From Cryptomeria japonica (lineage: Eukaryota; Streptophyta; Pinopsida; Cupressales; Cupressaceae): 64,000 nt of DNA. The stretch is from the NCBI RefSeq assembly GCF_030272615.1, contig NC_081406.1, forward strand, positions 242,344,218 to 242,408,217, in the 5' to 3' direction. Made by a program: the position numbers and the translations under genes. Shown here in pieces: positions 36,101 to 47,380 of the stretch. The notes under the pieces are model-generated. The model worked only from the letters and a program-made list of their open reading frames with translations, made no database searches and was not told the DNA's origin. Numbering within the stretch: the stretch's first letter is position 1; each line of letters opens with the position of its first letter.

Positions 36101-39100
36101 TTATGTTCTATGGATGTGCATTTACCCTATAGAATTTGTTCATGGTTGGGGGAGTGGGCTTTTGCTTGTGTTAGACCTAGGTTGAGTACTAGATCTCTAG
36201 GAAGGGGGTCTAAACCTATGGAACCACATGAAGAGTTGATGGTATAATTGCAAGTGATAACATAATAATAATTTATTAGTGGGTTGGGTATTTAGGAATA
36301 CACCTAATCAAGATAAAGGATATGATATTGTATGCCCCAATTGAATGGACCTGTGGAAGTTTTTTTGGGATCCTAGATTGGGAAGACTGTTGGAGCGGTA
36401 TACCTGATCTCCCTTGAGTAACTCCAAGGTGGAGATGGATGCCACATGAGGTTATAATTTGATGATACTCTACCCCACATGTATCCATTGTCTATATGCC
36501 TTGTTTTATTGATTTTCCTTTGGAGGTTGATTGCATTGATTTAGCCATGTGTTGTACTTTGGTGTTGTGATCTTATGTTGGAGTTATGTTATATCCTTTG
36601 GTTGATAGGTGTCAGCTTAGTTCTTAAGTGTAAGTTGGAACCCTATGTCATCTCCTAGAATGAGGGGTGGTTCATATTTGGTTCCACATGGACAGGTGGT
36701 TTGATACATTCTTCCATTGGGATATTCTTCTTGGATGTTAGCATATGTGGATTTTATTCTTCATGTGATTAGTCTTCGAAGTTGATTTCTATGTACATGG
36801 AAAATAATGCTTTGCATCATGATTTTTTGTATTTGTAAAAGAGATTATGAATATTTAAGTTAAGTATCTCTATGTACATGTAAATGAAATTGTAATAGGG
36901 CATTATGTAGTGAGTAGGAGAAAAGTTCCTTGAATATTCCTTGATGTGTCGGTTATCATTATGTAATATGAATTTTATGAGTTCTATGTGGAAGTGAAAT
37001 GGAAAAGTTATATTTACCTGAGTTTTATTTGCATTTATGAGATGGATTTGTATTATGTCATACTTTAGAGTAAATGATGGAATGAATAGAATAGTTGCCT
37101 TGAATCCCATTGAGTAAATGGGAGTTATCTAGATGAGGTGCTTTAATCAATTTGTGATGCATTATGATAAAAGGAGATAAGATTACTTGTGTAACTTGTA
37201 GTATTAAGCATTAGGTTGTGATGTGGAAATTGAGACTATGTGTTTGTTCTATGTTCCTTTTTGTATTAGGTATTGATGATGTAGAAACTATGATCTTGCA
37301 ATAGGATGATGCATTACTATTTGGTTTATGTTGTAAAAATAATCATTATGTTGAGTATGAGATCCTATGGTGAACCAAGCAATTGAAATATTGATTATGT
37401 TTATTCTTGTAGTATCATATAACTCTTGAATTTGCTCAATAGAATGGTATCCTATTTGGAAGTAAGTGTTTATTGTTGTAAAATTGCATATGAATATGGA
37501 TGGTAATAGTTGTGTCTAAGGAGATCATCCAATTCCATGAGTAAGGGAAAGACAAATGCATTTATTTTCATGATGCATTAGGTAATAAATGAATCCAGGT
37601 GGGTATAAGGAACATTTGGTTGGTATATTAAAATGAATTTAAGAAAGTATTATGTGAATGAGCTATTAATTTATGTTAATGTTGTTCTAGTTGCATGAAA
37701 TGTAAATGGTTAATTGGAATATAGAAAGTGACCATTTAGATGGATAAGTGTTAAGTGAAGATGATGTCAAGTAGTGATGTTAAGATACCCTAGAGAATGG
37801 TTTTGTTGCTAGAGTGTGTTGGAGATAGTGTCATGCCTGTGAAGTGTGATACCTGTAGCTGCAACACCAAACACTCAATAGATCATTACAAGCATGGTTA
37901 GCAAATTTAAAACAAAGAAAGATAAAACCATGTCAAAGCGATCTATCGCCTCCTAAGAGATGTGAGTGTGGATTTGCTCTCAGATCTGGATAAGCAAATT
38001 CTAGTGACTTGACTAAACCTAGATGGAGGATTTGAAATGATAATGATGCAATTAAGCTAGAAAAGAGAATGATTAAGCTACATGATTCAACAATTATGTT
38101 AGAAAATGATCAAATTAAGCTAGATCTAAGATGCAATTTCCTATAATAACAATGCTCAAATGATATATTAAGAGATATATGCCTATAGTAATAATGCATA
38201 AGATACAAATGAGATGGGATGATTATTGCTCCAAAGTGGGCGATATTTATAGGATTTCCACGGCTAGGGGTGAGGTGACAGGAATCAACGATCAAGATTG
38301 AGTCTGAAGATATCAATGGTGAAATTGGAGGAGGTTGGAAAAGAGGTTGGAGGAAAGGGAACATTTGCCATCTCTATGGTGAAAAGTGTCAAGAAGCTTT
38401 GCTCATGAGAGGGCAAGTGTCTAAGAAAAGGGGAAATGTAGCCCAAGAATTCCATGTGTCTCAAGGGAAGAGTATCCACACCATAGAAGGTTAGGATAAG
38501 GAGGTTAGGATGTGCAAGCTAAGATAGGTTTAATTAAACCCAGGGTTAGATGGAATGGGTTAGGTTTAGAAGTGGTTAGGTTAGGAGGCATGTGGGTAAT
38601 TTGAATTTAAAAATTCAAATAATAGGAAAAGACTAATTAACTTTCAACAACTCATAAATTGATTTTTATTAATTAATTAGGGATTAGAAGAAATGAATTT
38701 AAATGGGGAGGGATTAATTAATTTGAATAAATTAATCAAAGAGGACTATTGAAATGAACCTATTAAATAAATCCTTAGATTTATTAATAAGTAGATGAAT
38801 GGAAGAATTTAATCAAATTGCTAATGAATTAAATTAAATTGGGAAGGAGGATTAATTAAATAATTGCTTATTCAATTAATTATCTTCAGACCTTTTTTAG
38901 GTGTATACCAATAGGTTAATGCTTAAATGATTTTCTCCACTTGCGTAATCTGGTTCTATGGTTATGTTCATGTTGGTTTATGTGATCTTGCAAAGAGTTG
39001 ATGTTGCATTGATGTATATTAATGATAACATAAAATAATAGATGTTTTTAAAAATAAAAAAATATCTCCATTTTCTATTTCTCTAGGGTATTTTGGCGGG

Positions 39101-39107
39101 CATTACA
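33195..39107 (+). repeat. Second giant solo LTR (TSD AACTA/AACCA)
   Basis: Starts TGTAGTGCCCCTCC and ends TTTTGGCGGGCATTACA. Flanks are AACTA (33190-33194) and AACCA (39108-39112), a 4-of-5 TSD. Without the nested solo LTR it is about 4.8 kb. Landmarks shared inverted with 1387-19622 include the CACACTCTAGGTCT block near 33620, the AT-rich tract at 33800-34300, GTTCCACATGG at 36690 and TACCCTAGAGAA at 37780. No coding capacity. Same orientation as 20742-31830. Confidence 0.85.
37829..38909 (+). repeat. 1.08-kb solo LTR inside the second giant LTR
   Basis: Starts TGTCATGCCTGTG and ends TTTTTTAGGTGTATACC, flanked by GATAG (37824-37828) and AATAG (38910-38914), a 4-of-5 TSD. The other giant LTRs read across this site. 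Its 3' part is dominated by AATTAATTA words. End structure and length resemble 265-1348. Strand is assigned from that resemblance and is tentative. No coding region. Confidence 0.7.
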
Positions 39108-39455
39108 AACCATCTCCGAAGGGAGATGATGTTCTGCAAAGAGAAAATTTGGCACACGATGCATATCAATAGTACATTTCTCTAGGCACTAATACATTGA
39201 AGCATGAGGACCGGCTCATTTATTTAGCTCAAGAGTCTTTGTATTGGCAATGGGAGTATGAGGGTTGTTCTTGAGGGATAGTGAGTATATAGCTACAATG
39301 CTTACATATCTGGGAGGAGATCTAGTAGATTGACTACTTAGTAGACTAGCAGTGGAGGAGTTATGGGTCAACCTCAAGCACCATCAGGTCATCCTACGGC
39401 AGGATCTAGCGGACAGGCACCTAATCCAACACCCGATAGGGGGATTTTCGGTTGA
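39108..39455 (+). pseudogene. PMD-like pseudogene, C-terminal fragment
   Basis: After the LTR a frame reads HEDRLIYLAQESLYWQWEYE, with Trp/Tyr-rich composition. After a frame change it reads GQPQAPSGHPTAGSSGQAP and PTPDRGIFG, ending at TGA 39453-39455. The low-complexity Gly/Pro/Ser tail fits the end of a large nuclear protein. The link to the upstream PMD core is positional and therefore inferred. Confidence 0.4.
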
Positions 39456-40251
39456 GACACTTATTTATTATGTTATTTTGAGCCTTTGGGAATTTGATGA
39501 GATTGTATTCTAACACATTATCATTATATATATATATATGATATGCACTTTTGGCAGTGGTTCTATATGATGTGTTATATTACTTATATGATGCTTTTTA
39601 TGCTTTTGTACTGCTATATGATGACAATCATATGATGCAATAATATGATTTATGATGTATGCAACTAATTTATAAAATGAATGCATCTAAATGTTAATGA
39701 ATTCAACTACATGATAATGCAACTTAACTATTGAATGATAATGAATGCAACTAAATGAATGTAACTAGATGATAATGGAATTTTTAAAATATGCCAAAAT
39801 ATTATTTTTACCACTTTAATAAATTACACAACAAGAATTTTTAGTGGATTAGAGATAGAAATAATTGATGTGAAAATGATCTTCAGACAGAATTAGAGAC
39901 TAATAAGATGAAAATGAAAAATATTGGAGATGATAGATCCATGAACTTGTGTACCTTTATTCATAACACAATGTATTCATCACTAAGACTTATTATGTTT
40001 CAATAGAGATTTTCACACTAGGGTATAAGGAACCAAGGTGTAAAGATATCTCATTGCAAAAACAAACACGTTGCAAACAAGGAGTGAACCCTCCATTCTA
40101 GGTGTAGCACTAAGGGTTGAGGTATGTGTGATAGTTACAAGCATAGTTATCCTTGACTTCATTTTTTGCATAGGATACTTGCCAAATAAGCATGCCAACA
40201 TAGACACCCAAAGTACCATTGCCCTAGAACTTCATTGGTCCACACAAAAAA
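39456..40251. other. AT-rich spacer
   Basis: No coding region found. It holds a short TA run (39525-39539) and, at about 39660-39790, loosely repeated AATGCAACTAAATG words. It ends at the left edge of the next LTR in the run ACACAAAAAA. Confidence 0.5.
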
Positions 40252-42239
40252 TGAAGGAACGCAATGGACCACTAAGAGGGGGGCGAATAAGCGGTAATCA
40301 ACAAAAACTTTTACCTTATAAACATCTAAGCAACAATAACTTTAATCACTAGACCATGAGCAGAGATATTAAACCACATTAACACACACACACATAGAGA
40401 GAGATAAAACTCATTACACAAGCATATATGAGGAAAACCCACGATGGGGAAAAATCTTGGTGAGAAATGTTGATGGAGACTACTACTCCAGTCTAGCCTC
40501 AGAAGTAAAACATATTACAACATTTAGGGCACCAACCCCTAATCTTTAGGTCACCAACCCAAGGAGTGCCAACCCCTAGCTCTGAGCACCCACTCAGAGA
40601 TTACAATCAGTATATATTAGAAAAATAATGTATATATCTTGTTGCAAATGAGGTTTTGCAACACCTTATTGATCTTCTCTCTTCTTTGCTCTCTATCTGT
40701 CTCTACACTTGATCCCTGTTCTTTTCTTTCTATCCATCTTTGCACTTGTTCTCTTCTCTTTTCTCTCTATCTTCTACTCAGATCACTTCTCCTCTTTTGC
40801 CTTTCTCCCTTGGCTCTACATACTCTGACTTATGTCGCTCTCTCACTCCGTCTCTGTTACTTTCTCTATTTTCTGCTCTCTATGTTTTCACCTTGTTCTA
40901 CTCTCTACACCACTCTTTGTTCTCTCTTGAGCTTCTTTTCTTCTCCACCCCAACACACACTAATCCAACTTTAATCACACTAACTGTGTTGACAAGTCTA
41001 TGTTTTTGTATTCAACATCCACCTCCAAGAGGTTGGTTGCATCATAACTCATCACATGTAGGACAACTGTTGTTCTTCCTCATTTTCATTCCACATAGTT
41101 TGTACAATTTCCTATGCATCATGCAGATCATTCATTCAAATGGTCCAGTTGGAAATCCGAATCACCAGACACACAAATAGCTAACCTCTATTCATGATCC
41201 TTTATATCTAAGCCATTGATTTTTCTAGATTGAAACAGGAGGACTTGATCATAATTGTCATCATGGTGGTTCCACATGCCACATCATCCCTATGTTCTAC
41301 ACTGCCTGCTTTGCCACTTGTCCACACATCTCTCTCATCTCAGTTGCCTCAACTACTCCTATCGAATCACATCAAATGCATCTCCATTCAATCAACTCTG
41401 TATCTACAAAATTTCCCTCCAAATGGAATTTAAAAATTAATTCATTCTTGTCCTCAGAGTTCTGGCATGAATCAAATTTGATTTCCCTTCTTGAACTGAA
41501 CACCTACATTCTAGAATGACTCTGTACTGAGTTGTCGATGATCTCCAATATATCATATTAGATTACCTACACTGAACATGTCTCCTCTTTGTTCATTGTA
41601 CTTGGTTTTCTATATTTGGCAAACTCAATCTATCCCACAGATTGGTTTCAGCTTCTTCTTGATCACCTCGAGCCCAAGAACCAGCCTGCAACTCAGTTGC
41701 CATTAATACACCTCTATCCTTTATCGAACTGCCTTGAGGAGATTAACAACCACCTCATTACATTGACCATCATCTCTATAAGCACTAACTTCTGCATATC
41801 AAATTTCATTAGCAACCACTTAGGGGCCACTTGTCTTTATTTTCGGCATCCACATCACTCGGTCAATGTCGATTAGCTACCACATAAGCCTTTGCATCTA
41901 TCGGCATGCATTTGTGGCATCCAATTTGTCGTTCAGCATTTCTGGTCATACTTGGTTGACTGCCACATGGATTACTGAGTCTACTGACTTGCAAATGTGT
42001 CATCTAAATCACCTGCCCAATCCTGGTCAATCACCCACGTGGACCTCTGAGTCTATTGGCTTCTAGACATGGCCATAAAGTCGATGATAATGTTTAATTC
42101 TATCAGCAAAATACCCTTTCATAATTTTGACAGGTGTCCTCTTATTCACTTCGTACATGCCACGCCATCAAGTCAAACTTCTGTCAATGTCCATGTGGAC
42201 ACACAAGCAACACAGAAGCATTGTGTGTTATGCACCTCA

Positions 42240-42690
42240 CATGTATGCCTACCTATTCTGCTCATGCGGGATAAGCCTTATTTATCTTTGTGTGATGTGT
42301 CTTTACTTTTGTTATCCCACGCAACTTTTTTGTAGCCTTTTAACTCTCATAGGATAAGCCTTCGTGGGATAAGATTTCATTATCCTTCACCTTGACAAGG
42401 AAATTCTTGTCCCACTACCCTTTCCTTGTCCTCTCAGAGATGTGCAGGATAAGGTTTTCTTCAAGGCATGCATCTCTTGTTATCTCGTGTGACATCTAGT
42501 GCATCTTTGCCCATGGTGGATAAGGGAATCCGCAATCATCGCTTTAGTTTTTTTATCCCGCGTGATTTTTGTTAATCACTCTTGACACTGCAGGATAAGA
42601 GAGAACATCTCTCCACTTTTACCTCCTTTGACTTTCGTTATCTTGCAAGGTTATGTAACCCTATATAACATGTCATGAGATAAGTCTAGC
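42240..42690. promoter_or_regulatory. Cluster of GGATAAG motifs
   Basis: GGATAAG or GGGATAAG occurs at about 42268, 42354, 42368, 42452, 42523 and 42594, with TATCCCRCG on the other strand near 42313 and 42554 and GATAAG near 42680. In plant promoters GATAAG is the I-box type site. A role as LTR enhancer is inference only. Confidence 0.35.
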
Positions 42691-42870
42691 AGCATAACCT
42701 ATGTGTTATTGGCATCCTCTTCCGCAAGACCATTATGACCAACCAATCATGTTATTGACAACCTCAATCACATAACCAACGTGTTATTGACACTTCCAAA
42801 TGCATAACCATCATGTATTAATACTTGCAGACACATAACCATCACATTATTGACACTTCTTGTCATAGTA
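42691..42870. repeat. Degenerate ~32-bp tandem repeat
   Basis: Units beginning CATAACCA and containing TGTTATTGACACTT recur at about 42692, 42771, 42802 and 42835, with further decayed copies to 42960. Located within the 3.3-kb LTR. Confidence 0.6.
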
Positions 42871-43572
42871 CACAACAACCCTTTTCTCATAGTGATAGTG
42901 ATAACCTATGTATTATTGACAACTCAGTCACGTGTTATTGAGATCTATTGTTACACCTTTCCTGATTCAAACCAGTTTGCTTGATGTCTTCACCATTACA
43001 TTGCCCTTTGTCTTCTTCATCCAATTACTTGTCCTCTTAGAACATTCCAGGATTGCCGTCTATATCTCCTTGTGTGTATAACATGGCGCATTATATGATG
43101 CTTCGGTAGTACTTATGCCCTTGTACCTCTATCCACCTTTATCAACCTCCATGTATATTGATTTACTGATTTAACCTGTACAACTCTGCGACCCAGATAC
43201 AATGCTATATTAGCTACTCCGATCTTCCTCTAGGATGTTCAACATTGTTGCATCATTGAACTTGCCATCCTAATGTCTCTTCATGCCTTTGCATCTCTCT
43301 GCCTCTCCATCTAGTGGGTAACCTACATATCTCTGCATTCTAGTTTGTGTGGAGCTATCACTTGCATATTCTTCTTCAAGCTGCTCATGGCATTTATGGC
43401 ACTTATCATCTCTACATCTTTGTCCATTTCAATGTCTCCGTTGTTGACATCAGCCAACTCTGCATGCCTACTACATCTTCATCCGGTGAATGTCCTGTAT
43501 GTATCTCTGCAACTTCATCAACTCAACCCTTCACACACACATGATGGCATCAATGACAATTAAATGCCAACA

Positions 43573-45522
43573 ACAAACATCAAATAAAGAAAAAGATCAT
43601 GCCCATCCCAGCTCCTCTAGTCACTTGTGGACATCCTTGAGTAGCATAGGAACATGACCTGACACCTATTGATAAAAGATAAAGACTAACTAGGATAAAA
43701 TCCAGTAGCCATACTGATCTATGCCTTTGTTTTGATTAATTTATGTGATGGTTGATAACGTCTGATCTCATAAAATGAATACCCTGTTTAAGACCAATAT
43801 GTCTCATTTCGAGTGTAACCTTCCTTGTTTAAGACAAGATGATGATTGATGAAATAACTTGATCGGTTTGATTGTAGATGTTGATAAGATAGTTGTATCC
43901 TTTGATAACTTCATGCAAAGTCTTTGCATGGATATCTGCTAGGGTGTTTGATTCTTGTGAGACATTTTATTGCAAGTTTTTCTGTTGTTTTTTTCGATTT
44001 TTAGTTCTTTTACAAGAGATTTTTTTATGTTTTTTATGCTTTTTGGGGGATCATATTTGAATGTTTTTGATTGATTATTTCAAGATCATATTTGACTGCT
44101 TTTTTTGGCACTTTTGAAAATCGTATTTGAATTTTTTTATTATTTTTGTTGTTTTCTCAATGTTTTTGGATTTTTGTCTTTTCCAATTTTTATGGGTGTT
44201 GTGCTTTTTTATGTTTTTGGAGAAACATCTTTTCAATGTTTAGGGATTCTTTTAAGACTTTTTATGAATATTTTTTATTGGTTATTTCGAGATCATGTTT
44301 GAATGTTTTCGGTTGATTTTGTGTTTTTCAATGTTTTGTGGTTTTTTTATGACATTTTACGATTTTTAAGGTTTTTTTTTAACTATGCCTCTCAGTATGC
44401 AGACTTGTTATGATATGATGGTCATCAAAAGTGCATGTAGAGACAAATGAGTTTTAAACTGTAAAAAGAAAAATAAAAATAGCTTCCTATTTGAACAAGG
44501 GCGATAACATGTATTTATCATATTGTAATACACCGATTAAAATGAGGGTGCAAAACATTTTAGAGATAAGGGTTCATTATATTCTCAAGACCCCTTGGAT
44601 CACCCAAATTAACACACTGAGTGACTAGGATTTGTAAATGGAAACACGGAAAACTTCCCCACCGATTCTTGAAACTTTTGGTCTTCATTTGCCTATGTAT
44701 GTGCAACTAAGTTTATTTTGACTCTTATAATCTTTGGAGACCCTTAGAATCCTACATAACTATCTACATAAGTTATTATAGCTTCAAAAGCATGCTAGAT
44801 AGAGCCTTGCTGCCAGAAGATGTCTATAACCCTGATGAGATTATCACTGTAATCTCTCGAATATTGCTCCATTATCAGCAAGCATCGATAGCCCTGATGG
44901 AGTTACTCACATGTTCCCATAGTCAAGATTTTAATGCACATTTATATATGATATTTCAATTATAGCTCTTTGTTCTTTTTCCTTGATATTTTGATATGTT
45001 ATTGGGCATAGCTATTTTTTCTTCTAATTCTAACATTGAATTGTAAGTAATGAAACCTACATGGGTGTGACAATCACAGTAGCATTGAAGTAGAATGTTG
45101 GATTTTTCACTAGTCATATGATCAACCTTGTATCTACAATGATTTAGAGAAAATAATTAATGTGTGAGATATAGGAATTGATAGAATTAGGTAACAAGGC
45201 ACAACAATGAAACTTCTACCCAACCATAGACAAAGCTCCATCACAAGGTGATGTTGAAGATGAGTGACTTTAGGTTTTGAAATCTTCCTAGACGAGTATC
45301 TAAGAAATGAGATAACCCTTGCTTTACTAATGTGCAAATGTGTGATAAACTAAGACAATCGCCTTGTTTTATTGATGCAATTATATGTGAGTGTGATGCA
45401 ATGTATAAGCAATTTTATGAAAATACAACTATGATGCGACTTTAAAAGAAAAATGTATGCAATGCAGTGCTTAGGAAATAATATGCAAATATAGTAAAAA
45501 TGACACCTATACTACCTAACCA
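43573..45522 (-). other. Non-coding region downstream of the Tat-like pol
   Basis: About 2 kb left of the Tat-like pol stop, so 3' of it on the element strand. No coding frame with recognisable motifs. From 43970 to 44400 it is extremely T-rich and contains repeated GATCATATTTGAATG-like words. It may be the long 3' untranslated region of the gypsy element; its LTR was not located. Confidence 0.45.
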
Positions 45523-46480
45523 TTAGATGTAGTATCTTTTAAGATGCATTTTTTTCATGTAATCAAGGAGTGGATACCCCTCCATGGTGGTCAAATTGTA
45601 AGCTCCATTACCAATGACCCTTGTTATTACAAAAGGACCCAACCAATTAGGTTTGAATTTGCCTGGTCATTCTCTTTCTACTAAGTTTCTTTGGTTTTCT
45701 TTGAGAACTAGATCTCCTACCTCAAAGCATCATGGTCTTACCCTCTTGTTGTAACTCCTTTTCAATCTATTTTGGTAACCTTGCAAGTGATTTAGTGCAC
45801 TTTGTCGCTTCTCATCTAACATTTCTACCTCTTGTAGTCTTGCAACTCTATAATCTTTCTCTGATATGATATATTTCAATGAGACTCTAAGTGATGTTAG
45901 TTCTACTTCAATAGGTAAAATAGATTTTGAACCATAGACCAAAGAATAGGGTGTTGCGCTTGTAATTATGTGTACGTCTGTTCTATAAGCCCAAAGTGCG
46001 GGATTTAACTAAAGGTGCCAATCTTGTCCTACTTCATTGACAAATTTCTTCAATATTTTTAGTATTGTTTTATTGGTTGCCTCTTCTTGACCATTGCTTT
46101 GGGGATAATATGGAGTTGCAAATCATTGTTGGATTTGAAATTGATCACAAAGTTTGTTCACCTCTTGATTCTTGAATGGGCACCCATTATTAGTAACTAT
46201 GCACATTGGGACTCTATATCGACAGATGATATAATTAAGAATGAATTTTGCTATCTACTTATCAGTGGTGTAAGTGAGAGGGATTGCCTCGACCCACTTG
46301 GTGAAATATTTGGTGGCTATCAAGATGAACTTGTGTCTATTGGAGGAGGTAGGGTTGACTTTCCCTACAAGATCTAGTGCCCATTGTGAGAATATCCATG
46401 GTGATGTAATTGGCTAGAGATCTTGAGCAAGTGCATGAATCAAATCTCCATGTATCTATCATTGTCTACATTTTTTAACA
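45523..46480 (-). pseudogene. Tat-like Ty3/gypsy integrase
   Basis: The minus strand reads WALDLVGKV (first catalytic Asp), YFTKWVEAIPLTY, then CIVTNNGCPFK where the second catalytic Asp is Asn, and QSNGQEEATNKT with the catalytic Glu. The C-terminal part reads YRVARLQEVEMLDEKRQSAL, LKRSYNKRVRP and ends HLKRYYI. Stops interrupt it, for example before FATPYYPQSNG. No chromodomain is visible. The sequence style matches integrases of plant Tat/Ogre elements. Confidence 0.88.
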
Positions 46481-46859
46481 TATTTATAAGTGTATTTCTC
46501 CATGGTAGCCTAATATTTGGTCCGTGATAGTTTCTTTGATAATGTGGAGCCACTGGAATGAGCACCATAGATTCCATCATGTACCTCTTTTAAGGCTAAT
46601 TGCGCTTCTTCAAAATTTACACATCAAAGAAGGGTTCCGTCTAAGCTCTTTCTATACCAAGTGTCAACAATGATAGCATGTCTAGATGCCTAACGTATGA
46701 GAGTTTTTCATTGATTTCTTGAAAGATCAAGAGACATATATTGGTCCTGTAGGTATGCATATACTTTTCTGTACCATGGGGATTCAAGTCCCACTATCAC
46801 ATGCACATATTCAAAAGATGCAATTTTCTATGTTGGTACCATTAATATCTCTACTACGA

Positions 46860-47380
46860 ATTTGAACTATGTTCCATTATCCAACATATCCAGAAAGGAT
46901 CCTACAGTTGGCATTGAATCAGCTGCTCTATTTTGTAGTTTTAATATTTCTCAAAGGTTATATAATTAAAATGTTGTGTGAATTCTTCAACCATATGTTT
47001 GTATTGTGTCAATTTATCATCCTTTGTGTTATAACCATCATTAACCTGATTGGCAATGAGTTGTGAGTCTCCATAGACATGTAACTATGTTATTTACCAT
47101 TGTATGGTAGTGTGAAGTCCTATGATAAGGAATTCATATTCAGTTATGTTACTTGTGCATGGGAAGCTGATTCTAAATTATTTTGGAATTGAATCGCCCT
47201 GCGGGGTGATAAAGAGAATTCCTACACCTTCTCCATGGTTGGTGTGGGAACCATCAAAGTATAGCTTCCAATTTGTATATGTTGTGAGTGTGAAAATAGA
47301 CTCGTTGGGAAGTCTACCAACAATGGATGAATGTCTTGTACCGGAGCTTCCGCCAACTAATCTTCTATCATTTGGCCTTT
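46860..47380 (-). pseudogene. Second (archaeal-type) RNase H of the Tat-like element
   Basis: Downstream of the normal gypsy RNase H a second RNase H-like domain reads LYFDGSHTNHGEGVGILFIT, then SNITEYEFLIIGL and HVYGDSQLIANQV. The Asp, Glu and Asp active-site positions are visible. An added RNase H between RNase H and integrase is the published hallmark of the Tat lineage of plant Ty3/gypsy elements. A few stops interrupt it. Confidence 0.82.

Larger units (their letters stand above)
40252..43572 (-). repeat. 3.3-kb solo LTR related to the Copia-3 LTR
   Basis: On the minus strand it starts TGTTGGCATTTAATTG at 43572 and ends GTCCATTGCGTTCCTTCA. It aligns with 48313-50213 at both ends: ATTCGCCCCCCTCTTAG versus ATTCACCTCCCCCTCTCAG, and shared blocks TATGAGGAAAACCCA, GGTGAGAAATG and TTTAGGGCACCAACCC. 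It is about 1.4 kb longer than that LTR. Flanks ACAAA (right) and AAAAA (left) match at 4 of 5 but sit in an A-run, so the left edge is approximate. The strand 40660-40960 is strongly pyrimidine-rich. No pol follows it. Confidence 0.7.

Noticed and set aside
37829-38909. A DNA transposon with terminal inverted repeats
   Set aside because: Only short TGT...TAC(C) ends, a 5-bp duplication and LTR-like length and 3' structure; no long inverted repeats.
40639-41180. Open frames of 111 and 146 codons rich in Leu, Ser, Phe and Cys that look like membrane proteins
   Set aside because: They lie in the pyrimidine-rich part of an LTR aligned to the Copia-3 LTR; hydrophobicity follows from CT-rich composition.
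43573-45522. A host gene between the 3.3-kb LTR and the Tat-like pol
   Set aside because: Frames are short, T-run driven and without motifs; the position fits a retroelement 3' untranslated region.
46087-46377. A 96-codon plus-strand frame near 46.1-46.4 kb
   Set aside because: It lies opposite the Tat-like integrase core, whose motifs are on the minus strand; a shadow frame.
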